This document shows positions 16,874-23,844 of a DNA stretch of 64,000 nt, piece by piece. Origin of the DNA: JAWVFM01 sp038237625. Lineage in GTDB: Bacteria > Actinomycetota > Thermoleophilia > Solirubrobacterales > 70-9. Position numbers and translations under genes: made by a program. Location of the stretch: the NCBI GenBank assembly GCA_038237625.1, contig JBBRYM010000003.1, positions 62,001-126,000 on the forward strand, written 5' to 3'. Each line of letters starts with the position of its first letter. Position 1 is the first letter of the stretch. The notes beneath the pieces are model-generated. The model had not been told where the DNA came from, searched no databases, and worked only from the letters and a program-made list of their open reading frames with translations.

Positions 16874-17206
16874 CTACTGCGCAAGCGCAAGCGCGAACGG
16901 GCTGCCCTCGGAGTCGCGGCAGATCGACCAGCGCTCACCCGGGTGGATTACGGTGCCGCCGAGCTCGGCCAGCTTCGCCAGCGAGGCGTCCATGTCAGCA
17001 ACCGTGAAGTAGGGCAGCGACGCGGTATCCCCCGGTCCCCTTCCGCGCTCGTGCACTCCGAGCCGCAGGCCGTCGGTCTCGGCCTCCCATCCGGATCCGG
17101 CCGCCGCCGGCCTCGCCGCCAGCTCCAGCCCGAGAAGGCCGTTCCAAAAGCGCAGGGCGCGGTCGGAATCGTCGGCCGGGAACTCGATGAGTGGACTCCG
17201 CGACAT
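16874..17206 (-). CDS. VOC family protein (glyoxalase/bleomycin resistance-like)
   Basis: 110 residues forming one vicinal-oxygen-chelate module pair: PLIEFPADDSDRALRFWNGLLGLEL, GWEAETDGLRLGVHERG, LPYFTVADMDASLAKLAELGGTVIHPGERWSICRDSEGSPFALAL. The betaalphabetabetabeta repeats and terminal DSEGSPFAL are typical of small actinobacterial VOC proteins, which bind a metal and diverse ligands. Substrate unknown. It is inserted between ffh and ftsY, which are adjacent or nearby in many genomes, and is probably cotranscribed with them. Confidence 0.85.
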   Translation of the reverse strand: MSRSPLIEFPADDSDRALRFWNGLLGLELAARPAAAGSGWEAETDGLRLGVHERGRGPGDTASLPYFTVADMDASLAKLAELGGTVIHPGERWSICRDSEGSPFALALAQ

Positions 17207-17221
17207 GAGGCTCTTCTGAAC

Positions 17222-18211
17222 CTACTCGCCCACGAGCGCCGCGGCGAATTCACGAGCATCGAACGGGCGCAAATCTTCGAGCGTCTCCCCCACGCCGATC
17301 AGCTTCACCGGCAGCTTCATTTCGCTCGCGATGGCCAGGGCGATGCCGCCCTTGGCCGTCCCGTCGAGCTTGGTGAGGACGACGCCGGTGAGGTCGACGG
17401 CTTCGGCGAAGATCTGCGCCTGGCGCAGGCCGTTTTGGCCAGTGGTCGCGTCGACGACGATCAGCGTCTCGTGCGGCGCGCCCTCCAGGCGCTTGGCGAC
17501 GACACGGCTGACCTTGGCTAGCTCCTCCATGAGGCCGGGGTGGGTGTGAAGCCGGCCCGCGGTGTCGGCGATCACAACGTCGGCGCCGCGTGCCTCGGCG
17601 GCGGCGATGGCGTCGAAGACAACAGAGCCGGGGTCGCCACCCGGTGCGCCGCGAACTACGTCCACGCCCGCATGGTCGGCCCAAGTCTCGAGCTGCTCGA
17701 TCGCAGCGGCGCGGTAGGTGTCGGCCGCGGCGACGATCACCTTCTGGCCGAGCTCGCCCTGGAGGATCGCCGCGAGCTTGCCGACCGTGGTCGTTTTCCC
17801 GGTGCCGTTGACGCCGACGACGATGATCACGGCCGGCTTATCGCGCAGCACGATTCGCGGCTCGCCCACCTCGGCGACCTCAGCGAGCAGTCCAACCAGG
17901 CGCTCACGCACGGCGCCGGCGTCGGCCAGCTCGCCCGAATCGACCGCGTGCTCGAGCCGCTGGACAACCTCCGCCGTGGTGCGGGCTCCCACATCGGCAA
18001 GGATGAGCGCCTCCTCGAGCCGCTCCCAGTCCGCGTCGTCGAGACGGTCGACGACGCTGGCGGTCAGCTCGGCCGTGAGGGCCTGGCGACTCGCCCGCAT
18101 CCGCTCGCGAAGGCGGCGCAATCGGCCGCTCTTGTCGTCGGAACCTGTCACCCCCGAATCGATGACGGCGCCGTCGCCGAGGTCGAAGGCTTCTTGCCAG
18201 CTCGTGGCCAC
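17222..18211 (-). CDS. ftsY: signal recognition particle receptor FtsY
   Basis: 329-residue SRP receptor. A short N-terminal acidic/polar head is followed by the NG core: SRQALTAELTASVVDRLDDADWERLEEALILADVG, Walker A GVNGTGKTTTVGKLA, DTYRAAAIEQLETWA, DTAGRLHTHPGLMEEL, TKLDGTAKGGIALAI and GVGETLEDLRPFDAREFA. The long A domain of E. coli is absent, as is common in actinobacteria. GTG start 18211. It docks Ffh-ribosome complexes at the membrane. Preceded by an 87-base gap from smc containing a 12-bp inverted repeat. Confidence 0.96.
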   Translation of the reverse strand: MATSWQEAFDLGDGAVIDSGVTGSDDKSGRLRRLRERMRASRQALTAELTASVVDRLDDADWERLEEALILADVGARTTAEVVQRLEHAVDSGELADAGAVRERLVGLLAEVAEVGEPRIVLRDKPAVIIVVGVNGTGKTTTVGKLAAILQGELGQKVIVAAADTYRAAAIEQLETWADHAGVDVVRGAPGGDPGSVVFDAIAAAEARGADVVIADTAGRLHTHPGLMEELAKVSRVVAKRLEGAPHETLIVVDATTGQNGLRQAQIFAEAVDLTGVVLTKLDGTAKGGIALAIASEMKLPVKLIGVGETLEDLRPFDAREFAAALVGE

Positions 18212-18236
18212 GGGCGCAGGCTAGCCGTCAACCCAA

Positions 18237-18286
18237 GCCGAACGTCCCGCATGCCCGCTCGCAAGCCGGCAGAGGGGACGTTCGGC
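18237..18286. repeat. perfect 12-bp inverted repeat between smc and ftsY
   Basis: GCCGAACGTCCC at 18237-18248 and GGGACGTTCGGC at 18275-18286 are exact reverse complements with a 26-base spacer that itself contains GCCGGC. It occupies most of the 87-base gap between the smc stop (18299) and ftsY GTG (18211). It could be a terminator stem with a large loop or a protein-binding palindrome; there is no T-run. Confidence 0.55.
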
Positions 18287-18298
18287 CCTGGAGGTGCC

Positions 18299-20674
18299 CT
18301 ATGCGGCTTCGGACTCGGGCGCGTCGAGGGTGTCGGCCACCGCCGGCGGCATCCGTCGCGAGACCACTTTGGTGACGCCGCCTGCGCCCATCGAAACGCC
18401 GTAGAGGACGTCCGCCGCGTCCATTGTGCGCTTCTGGTGCGTAACGATCACGAACTGCGCGCGATCGGCGAAGCGTCGCACAAGCCTCAGGAAGCGGTCG
18501 ATGTTCGCGTCGTCGAGCGCTGCCTCGACCTCGTCGAGGATGTAGAAGGGCGAGGGGCGGGCGAGGAAGACGGCGAAGACGAACGCCAGCGCCACCAGCG
18601 CCTTCTCGCCGCCGGAGAGCAGTGAGAGCCGCCGCATCGCCTTGCCCGCGGGAGTGACCTCGATCTCTACTCCCAGGCCGGGAGACGGGCCCGCCTCCTC
18701 GTCCTCGTCGGAAGCTTCGGATGAGGCCACGGCGGCCGCGGCGGTTGCCGGCACCGCGCCGAAGGCAGATTCCTCGGCCGCCTCCTCTGCGCTGTCCGCG
18801 GCCTGTCCGCCGAGCACCACCTTCGGCGTGTTCTCATCGACGAGCCGCAGGCGTCCACGGCCGCCGGGGAAGAGCTGTTCGACCAGATCGGTGAAGTTCT
18901 TCTGCGCGGCCTCGAACGTCTCGTTGAACGCGTCGTCGATTTTGCGGTCGGTCTCCGCGATCAGCCCACGGAGCTCGCTGAGCGCCTTCTCGAGGTCCTC
19001 GCGCTGCTCCCCCAGCTCGGAGACGTGGGCCAGCGCCTCCTCGTACTCACGCTCGGCCAGGGGGTTCACCGGCCCGAGCTGCTCGCGGCGGCGCGCAACC
19101 CGCTCCAGGGAGCGCTCGATTTCCTCACGCTCGGATTCGGCGAGCGCTGCGTCCGCCAGGGCGAGCTCGCGGCTCAGGATGCGGGCAAGCCGCTCGAGCT
19201 CTGCCGTCGCCTCTCGATGGCGATCGCGAAGCTGCGCGGCGCGAACCTCGGCCTCCGTGACGCCGTCGGCGAGTGCGTGGAGTCGCGTCTGAAGCTCGGC
19301 CTCCTGCATCGAGCAGGCGCGCAGTTGCTCGGCGATGTCGTCGCCGCCCTCGCCGCCCGCGGTGGCCCGCTGCATCGCCTCGGCGCGCTCGCCCGTGGCA
19401 TCGCGAACCAGCGCGACCGCGTCGATCAGCGAATCGAGCGCGGCAAGGGTCTGCTCGAGGGTCGTCACCGGCGCTTCGAGCGAGCTCTGACGGCGCTCGG
19501 CCACCAGCTCTCCCGCCCTCTCGGCGGCGGTCGCGGCTCGTCCCGCCGCTCGGCGGATGGCATCCACGTCCCCGGTCAGAAGATCGTCATCGCTGGCTTG
19601 CCGAGCACGCGCCAGAGCATCCACCGCCTCGCCCAGCGCGTTGCCGGCAGCGTCGAGCGCCGCGTCGAGTGGGTCGCCCGGCCCGGATTCGAGGTCGGCA
19701 GCGAGGGCGCCAAGGGCGTTTCGCCGAGCCTCCAGGTCGCCCTCCAGCTCGACTCGCCTCCGCGCGAGCGCCTCGGCGCGGACCACCAGCCGCTCGTGCG
19801 CTGCCCTGGTCTTGGTCAGCCGACCCCAGGCCTCGCCGCGCTCGCGCTCACGGCTCGCCAGCGCTTCCTCGATCGCGGTGCGGCGTTCGTTCACCTTCTC
19901 GAGCTCGGCCTCGATTGCCTGGCGAGATGAGCGGGCCTTTGTGGCGCCGGCCTCGGCATCGGCCAGGGAATCGGCATGAGAGCGAAGCTCGGAGGCGACC
20001 ACCCGGGCGCGTAGCTCCGCCGCCTCGCGCTCGAGGCGCGCATGGATGTCGGCAGCCTGAGCCTGGCGCTTGAGCGGTCGCAGGCGCGAGCGCGCCTCAC
20101 GTTCGACGTCGAGGGCGCGGTCGAGGTTGTCCTGGGTGCGCTCGAGCTTCAGGTGGACCCGGCGCCGGCGCTTTCGGTGCTTGCCGAGGCCGGCAGCCTC
20201 CTCAACGAGTGAACGCCGGTCGCGGGGACGCGAGTTCACGATCTCCTCGACCTTGCCCTGGCTGATCACCGAGTGCATCTCACGGCCCAGGTTCGCGTCG
20301 GAGAGCGTCTCGATGACGTCCACCAGGCGGGCCCGCGCGCCGTTGATCCAGTAGGCCCCGTCGCCGTCACGATCGAGGCGGCGGCGAATTGCGACCTCCG
20401 AGAATTCCCCATCCACCTCGTCGAGCACCACCTCGATTTCGGCGTAGCGGCTGGGACCGCGACCCTGCCCGCCGGCGTAGACCATGTCGCGCATGGTCTG
20501 GCCGCGGACGGTCAGCGGACTCTGCTCGCCAAGGGCCCAGAGCACCGCGTCGGTGATGTTCGACTTGCCCGACCCGTTGGGTCCCACGATCACGCTGATC
20601 CCAGGCGAGAAGACGAGCTTTGTCCGCTCTGGGAACGACTTGAAGCCCTTGATGGTGATCGAGCTCAGATGCAT
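18299..20674 (-). CDS. smc: short SMC-family chromosome segregation ATPase lacking a recognisable hinge
   Basis: 791 residues against about 1150-1200 for bacterial SMC. The N-terminal head is complete: MHLSSITIKGFKSFPER, Walker A GPNGSGKSNITDAVLWALGE (31-50), Q-loop ISQGKVEEIVNSRPRDRR. So is the C-terminal head: signature LSGGEKALVALAFVFAVFL (686-704), Walker B FYILDEVEAALDDANI (710-725), TFVIVTHQ-like switch. Between them are two coiled-coil stretches (about 165-330 and 445-580) joined by an Ala/Asp/Gly-rich linker (330-445, with GGEGGDD). I cannot find the Gly-rich hinge dimerisation domain. The C lobe also has a 45-residue acidic Ala/Glu/Ser insertion (622-666). scpB lies at the far end of the window, so a condensin complex is likely. 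The frame is continuous and bears no sign of decay. Confidence 0.93.
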   Translation of the reverse strand: MHLSSITIKGFKSFPERTKLVFSPGISVIVGPNGSGKSNITDAVLWALGEQSPLTVRGQTMRDMVYAGGQGRGPSRYAEIEVVLDEVDGEFSEVAIRRRLDRDGDGAYWINGARARLVDVIETLSDANLGREMHSVISQGKVEEIVNSRPRDRRSLVEEAAGLGKHRKRRRRVHLKLERTQDNLDRALDVEREARSRLRPLKRQAQAADIHARLEREAAELRARVVASELRSHADSLADAEAGATKARSSRQAIEAELEKVNERRTAIEEALASRERERGEAWGRLTKTRAAHERLVVRAEALARRRVELEGDLEARRNALGALAADLESGPGDPLDAALDAAGNALGEAVDALARARQASDDDLLTGDVDAIRRAAGRAATAAERAGELVAERRQSSLEAPVTTLEQTLAALDSLIDAVALVRDATGERAEAMQRATAGGEGGDDIAEQLRACSMQEAELQTRLHALADGVTEAEVRAAQLRDRHREATAELERLARILSRELALADAALAESEREEIERSLERVARRREQLGPVNPLAEREYEEALAHVSELGEQREDLEKALSELRGLIAETDRKIDDAFNETFEAAQKNFTDLVEQLFPGGRGRLRLVDENTPKVVLGGQAADSAEEAAEESAFGAVPATAAAAVASSEASDEDEEAGPSPGLGVEIEVTPAGKAMRRLSLLSGGEKALVALAFVFAVFLARPSPFYILDEVEAALDDANIDRFLRLVRRFADRAQFVIVTHQKRTMDAADVLYGVSMGAGGVTKVVSRRMPPAVADTLDAPESEAA

Positions 20675-20683
20675 GGCAAACCC

Positions 20684-20719
20684 GAGGCTCTCCTCGACCT
20701 CGCAGCCTCGTAAGGCTCG
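20684..20719 (-). promoter_or_regulatory. alternative hairpins in the rnc-smc gap
   Basis: The 87-base gap before smc contains, on the minus strand, AGCCT (20717-20713), AGGCT (20708-20704) and AGCCTC (20689-20684). The middle element can pair with either flank, giving a 4-base-loop hairpin or a longer-loop one that ends about 10 bases before the smc ATG. No T-run. It may be a translational control element or chance; low confidence. Confidence 0.25.
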
Positions 20720-20761
20720 CGTGCGCGTCGGACGCGTTTTTCGCCACCGGCCATGTGTCTC

Positions 20762-21484
20762 CTACCGGCCGAGAGTCTCAAGCGCTTCGGCCGCCGCAGC
20801 CTGCTCGGCGGCCTTTTTGGTCCGGCCCTCGCCGCGGCCTAGCTCCCGGCCCTCCACGCTTGCGGCAACCTCGAAGCTGCGTTTGTGCGGCGGGCCCTTT
20901 TCGCCCGTCACCGCATAGCTCACCTGTTCGCCGTCGCGCGCGAGGGCCTCCTGAAGCGCCGACTTGAAGTCGAGGAGCTCCTCCGACCCCAGCTCCACCT
21001 GCCCGGCGAACGCCGCCACCGTCGCCTCGGCAGTCGCCGCGAAGCCGTGGTGCAGGTAACAGGCGCCGATCACCGCCTCGCAGATCGAGGACACGGCCCG
21101 CTCGGACGCGAGCAGGGTGTCGATGTCGATTCCGCCCTCGACATCGGGAGCCGCCTCCTCGCGCGCGCGCTCGAGCAGGCCCATCTCCGTCACGACCTCG
21201 GCACAGGCACGGCCACTCACCGCCTGGCCGTGCACCTTCGTCAGCCGGCCGATGTTCGAGCGCGAATAGCGCTCGAACAAATGCTCCGCGATCGCAAGAC
21301 CGAGCACGCTGTCGCCGAGGAACGCGAGCCGTCCGTACGAGTCGGCGCGGTGCGTCACCCAGGACGAATGCGTGAGAGCGCGCCGGCGGAGATCGTCGGG
21401 AAGCGAGTCGAAGAGCTTGCTGAGCGCCGCGGTGCCTGCGGCCGCGCCGTCGCTGTCGTGGATCCTGCGTACGCCGCGTGGCAC
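20762..21484 (-). CDS. rnc: ribonuclease III family protein with altered catalytic site
   Basis: 240 residues with the RNase III layout: N-terminal endonuclease domain (RRRALTHSSWVTHRADSYGRLAFLGDSVLGLAIAEHLF; SSICEAVIGACYLHHG) and a complete C-terminal dsRNA-binding domain (DFKSALQEALARDGEQVSYAVTG, KRSFEVAASVEGREL, TKKAAEQAAAAEALETL). Canonical ERLEFLGD reads GRLAFLGD, and the canonical D-x-x-E of the second acidic cluster reads SICE. Of the four metal ligands (E41, D45, D114, E117 in E. coli numbering), E41 is Ala54 and D114 is Ser133; D45 and E117 remain. It should still bind dsRNA, but cleavage may be weak, lost or altered. GTG start 21484. It lies in the usual smc-rnc-acpP neighbourhood. 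Confidence 0.93.
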   Translation of the reverse strand: MPRGVRRIHDSDGAAAGTAALSKLFDSLPDDLRRRALTHSSWVTHRADSYGRLAFLGDSVLGLAIAEHLFERYSRSNIGRLTKVHGQAVSGRACAEVVTEMGLLERAREEAAPDVEGGIDIDTLLASERAVSSICEAVIGACYLHHGFAATAEATVAAFAGQVELGSEELLDFKSALQEALARDGEQVSYAVTGEKGPPHKRSFEVAASVEGRELGRGEGRTKKAAEQAAAAEALETLGR

Positions 21485-21492
21485 TCTGGGGG

Positions 21493-21744
21493 CTAGGCCG
21501 GGATCTGCGCCGCGACGAAGTCCACGGCGTTGTCGACCGTCTCGATGCGGGACGCTTCCTGCTCGGAAACCTTGATCCCGTAGGTGTCCTCGAGCTCCAT
21601 CACCAGCTCGTAGAGGTCCAGAGAATCGGCGTCGAGGTCCTCGCGAAAGCGGGTGGACCCGGAGATATCGCCGATCGGCACCTCTAGCTCGCTAGCGAGG
21701 TGCTCGCGAACCTTCTCCATCACTTCTTCGCGCGAGACGGCCAC
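21493..21744 (-). CDS. acpP: acyl carrier protein
   Basis: 83 residues, acidic, with the phosphopantetheine attachment serine in DADSLDLYELVMELEDTYGI, preceded by GSTRFREDLDADSLDL, so type II fatty-acid ACP (DSLD variant). Helices I and IV (MEKVREHLASELEV; VDNAVDFVAAQI) are in place. It carries growing acyl chains in fatty-acid synthesis. Four bases separate it from plsX and eight from rnc, forming a tight plsX-acpP-rnc operon. Confidence 0.96.
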   Translation of the reverse strand: MAVSREEVMEKVREHLASELEVPIGDISGSTRFREDLDADSLDLYELVMELEDTYGIKVSEQEASRIETVDNAVDFVAAQIPA

Positions 21745-21747
21745 GTT

Positions 21748-22785
21748 TCAATTATCGCGGAGAGCCGCTCGGGTCGCCCCCGCACGCTCCAGCAGCTCGG
21801 CGGTGCGCTCGATCGCGCGCTCGCCAACGCTGCGCTCCCCAAGTCGGATCGCGTTGGCGATCCCGTCGGGCCCCGAGCTGCCATGCCCGACGATCGCGAC
21901 GCCACGGAGCCCCAGCAGGATCGCCCCGCCGGCGGTGTCGGGGTTCATTTGGCTTCGAAGCCCTCCGAGCGCAGGTCGCAGAAGCAGGCCCCCGAGAGCG
22001 CTGACCGGGCCCGACCGGGCCGCCTGGGCGACGGCGTCGGCCACCGCGCGGGCGGTTCCCTCGATCGTCTTCAGCGCGACGTTGCCGGTGAAGCCGTCGG
22101 TGACGATCACGTCGGCGCGCCCGGCAAGGAGATCACGGCCCTCGACGTTGCCGATGAAGTCGATCCCCTCGGCAGCGGCGAGGCCGGCGTGCGCCTCGAT
22201 GACCTGAGGGGTCCCTTTCTTGGGCTCCTCGCCGACCGAGAGCAGCCCTACCCGCGGCTCGTCCACGCCGATAACGGCGCGGCTGAATGCGGCGCCGAGG
22301 AACCCGAACTGAACGAGGTCGAGGGCGCGAACCTCAGTGTTGGCGCCGCCGTCCAACAACACGGTCGGCGGCCCGTCGCCGACCGGGACGGGGAGCTGAA
22401 GCGCGAGGGCGGGACGGCGCACGCCGTGCAGGCGCCGCAGGGCAAAGGTCGAGGCGGCCATCGTGGCACCCGTCGAGCCGGCGCTGACGAGCGCCTGCGA
22501 GCGGCCCCCGGCGACGTCGGCCGCGGCCAGCACGATCGAGGCTTCCGGCGTCGACCGGACGGCGGCCGCGGGCTCGATTTCGTTGCCGATCCAACTCTCC
22601 GTCTCGATCGCCTCCACTCCGGCGATGCCGCGCAAGGGCTCGAGAGCGTCCGGCAGGCCGAAGGCCCGGATCGCGATTCCCTCGGCGACGACGGCGCGGA
22701 CGCCCTCGGCCACGGCCTCGGGGCCCTGTTCGACCCCCATAGCGTCGAGGGCGACGGTCACCCCCACCGCCTGCTCAGCGCTCAT
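21748..22785 (-). CDS. plsX: phosphate acyltransferase PlsX
   Basis: 345-residue PlsX, converting acyl-ACP to acyl phosphate, the first step of the PlsX/Y phospholipid route. Typical stretches: TVALDAMGVEQGPEAVAEGVRAV, SAGSTGATMAASTFALRRLHGVRRPALALQLPV, LLDGGANTEVRALDLVQFGFLG, VGLLSVGEEPKKGT, FIGNVEGRDLLAGRADVIVTDGFTGNVALKTIEGTA and ILLGLRGVAIVGHGSSGPDGIANAIRL. The usual GGD near the N-terminus is replaced by GVEQGPE. ATG 22785, 9 bases after rpmF. A peripheral membrane enzyme acting with acpP downstream. Confidence 0.95.
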   Translation of the reverse strand: MSAEQAVGVTVALDAMGVEQGPEAVAEGVRAVVAEGIAIRAFGLPDALEPLRGIAGVEAIETESWIGNEIEPAAAVRSTPEASIVLAAADVAGGRSQALVSAGSTGATMAASTFALRRLHGVRRPALALQLPVPVGDGPPTVLLDGGANTEVRALDLVQFGFLGAAFSRAVIGVDEPRVGLLSVGEEPKKGTPQVIEAHAGLAAAEGIDFIGNVEGRDLLAGRADVIVTDGFTGNVALKTIEGTARAVADAVAQAARSGPVSALGGLLLRPALGGLRSQMNPDTAGGAILLGLRGVAIVGHGSSGPDGIANAIRLGERSVGERAIERTAELLERAGATRAALRDN

Positions 22786-22794
22786 GGCGGCGGC

Positions 22795-23010
22795 TTACTC
22801 GGAATCGCGAGGCGCGGCGGTGTCCGTCTCGCCGATCTCGTGTGCGATCACCTCGCGTCCGGCGTAGGTGCCACACACCGGGCAGACCCGGTGAGGCAGG
22901 CGCGGGCTGTGGCAGCGCGGGCACTCGTTGGTGCGTGGAACGCTCGCCGTGTGCGTGGCACGCCGCTTGTCGCGGCGGGCGCTGGAGGTTCTCTTCTTCG
23001 GTACGGCCAT
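22795..23010 (-). CDS. rpmF: 50S ribosomal protein L32, zinc-binding form
   Basis: 71-residue L32: MAVPKKRTSSARRDKRRATH, then CPRCHSPRLPHRVCPVCGTY. Both CxxC pairs (C30/C33, C43/C46) are present, so this is the zinc-ribbon paralogue rather than the zinc-independent one. ATG 23010 gives the exact family N-terminus. yceD and plsX flank it at near-standard positions, but an extra small gene separates it from yceD. Confidence 0.95.
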   Translation of the reverse strand: MAVPKKRTSSARRDKRRATHTASVPRTNECPRCHSPRLPHRVCPVCGTYAGREVIAHEIGETDTAAPRDSE

Positions 23011-23053
23011 GGCGAGCGCGCATGGTAGCGGCGCCCGATCAAGACCCACTCCC

Positions 23054-23326
23054 TCAAGTGGAACGACCGGCCTCCGCAAAGGCCTTTTCGAGATCCCGGC
23101 CCCACTCGGACCGGTTGATCTTCTCACCCTCGAACGTCCAGGTATGCGCCTCCCGTTGCGCGATCTCACTGTCACTCCCCCGAGCCCGTGCCCTGAAGGC
23201 GACGTCGGCGACGATCGTCGTTCCCACCTCGAAGAGCTCGCCGACTTCGTGATGCGACTCGTCGAAGGCTTCCTGGAGGCCCTCCTCATAGATCCGGCGC
23301 ACCACCACCGCTATCGAGAAGGTCAT
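23054..23326 (-). CDS. short SnoaL/NTF2-like protein, internally shortened
   Basis: 90 residues. The C-terminal half (GELFEVGTTIVADVAFRARARGSDSEIAQREAHTWTFEGEKINRSEWGRDLEKAFAEAG) reads like the end of SnoaL-like NTF2-fold proteins common in Thermoleophilia (family members are about 130 residues). The N-terminal helix (VVRRIYEEGLQEAFD) is present, but the middle strands, including the usual W-x-x-P region, seem missing. ATG overlaps the yceD stop (ATGA-type), implying translational coupling. It may be a degenerating copy or a genuinely smaller protein; ligand unknown. Confidence 0.6.
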   Translation of the reverse strand: MTFSIAVVVRRIYEEGLQEAFDESHHEVGELFEVGTTIVADVAFRARARGSDSEIAQREAHTWTFEGEKINRSEWGRDLEKAFAEAGRST

Positions 23327-23844
23327 GAGGGTGGCTGGAGGAGGCGGTCGAGCCCGCGAAAGGGCCTCGAGGGCTCTTCGTGGCGGTGCTCGGCGGTGTC
23401 GGCGTCGTTCAGGGACTCGCCGCACACAGGGCACAGGCCGGCGCAGTCGGGCCGGCAGAGGATCTGCGAAGGCGCATCGAGGATGAGGGCATCCCGCGCC
23501 CAGGAGCCCAGGTCGAGGACCTCCGCCTCCACATAGGGGCTCGTGAGCTCCTCGTCGCCGAACCGCGGCTCGTCGACTTCCCGCGCATCGACGTGGACCT
23601 CGGCGCGCGCACCGGCAAGGCAGCGGGCGCACGGGCCGGTGAGCGCCGCGTCGAAGCGCAGGCGGAAGGCGTGGCCCGCGCCGGTCCGAGAGAGGTCGAG
23701 TCGGTAGGCCACCGCCCCGTCCTCGATCGGATGATCGACCCCGCCCAGGCGCGCCGGATCGAGCTGAAGCTCGCCCTCCAACCGCCGTCCCTGCCCGGGA
23801 CTGAGGGCGAGATCGGCAAGGTCGATGTGATACTCCCGCGCCAT
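23323..23844 (-). CDS. yceD: YceD family (DUF177) protein
   Basis: 173 residues: EYHIDLADLALSPGQGRRLEGEL, LTGPCARCLAGARAEVHVDARE, DEELTSPYVEAEVLDLGSWARDALILDAP, LCRPDCAGLCPVCGESLND. The CxxC (CARC) and the C-x-x-x-C-x-x-L-C-P-x-C cluster are the family signature and probably bind zinc. YceD is linked to ribosome/rRNA metabolism and is usually coupled to rpmF, as here. Its ATG overlaps, on the opposite strand, the ATG of the methyltransferase gene (shared CATG at 23842-23845). Confidence 0.92.
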   Translation of the reverse strand: MAREYHIDLADLALSPGQGRRLEGELQLDPARLGGVDHPIEDGAVAYRLDLSRTGAGHAFRLRFDAALTGPCARCLAGARAEVHVDAREVDEPRFGDEELTSPYVEAEVLDLGSWARDALILDAPSQILCRPDCAGLCPVCGESLNDADTAEHRHEEPSRPFRGLDRLLQPPS

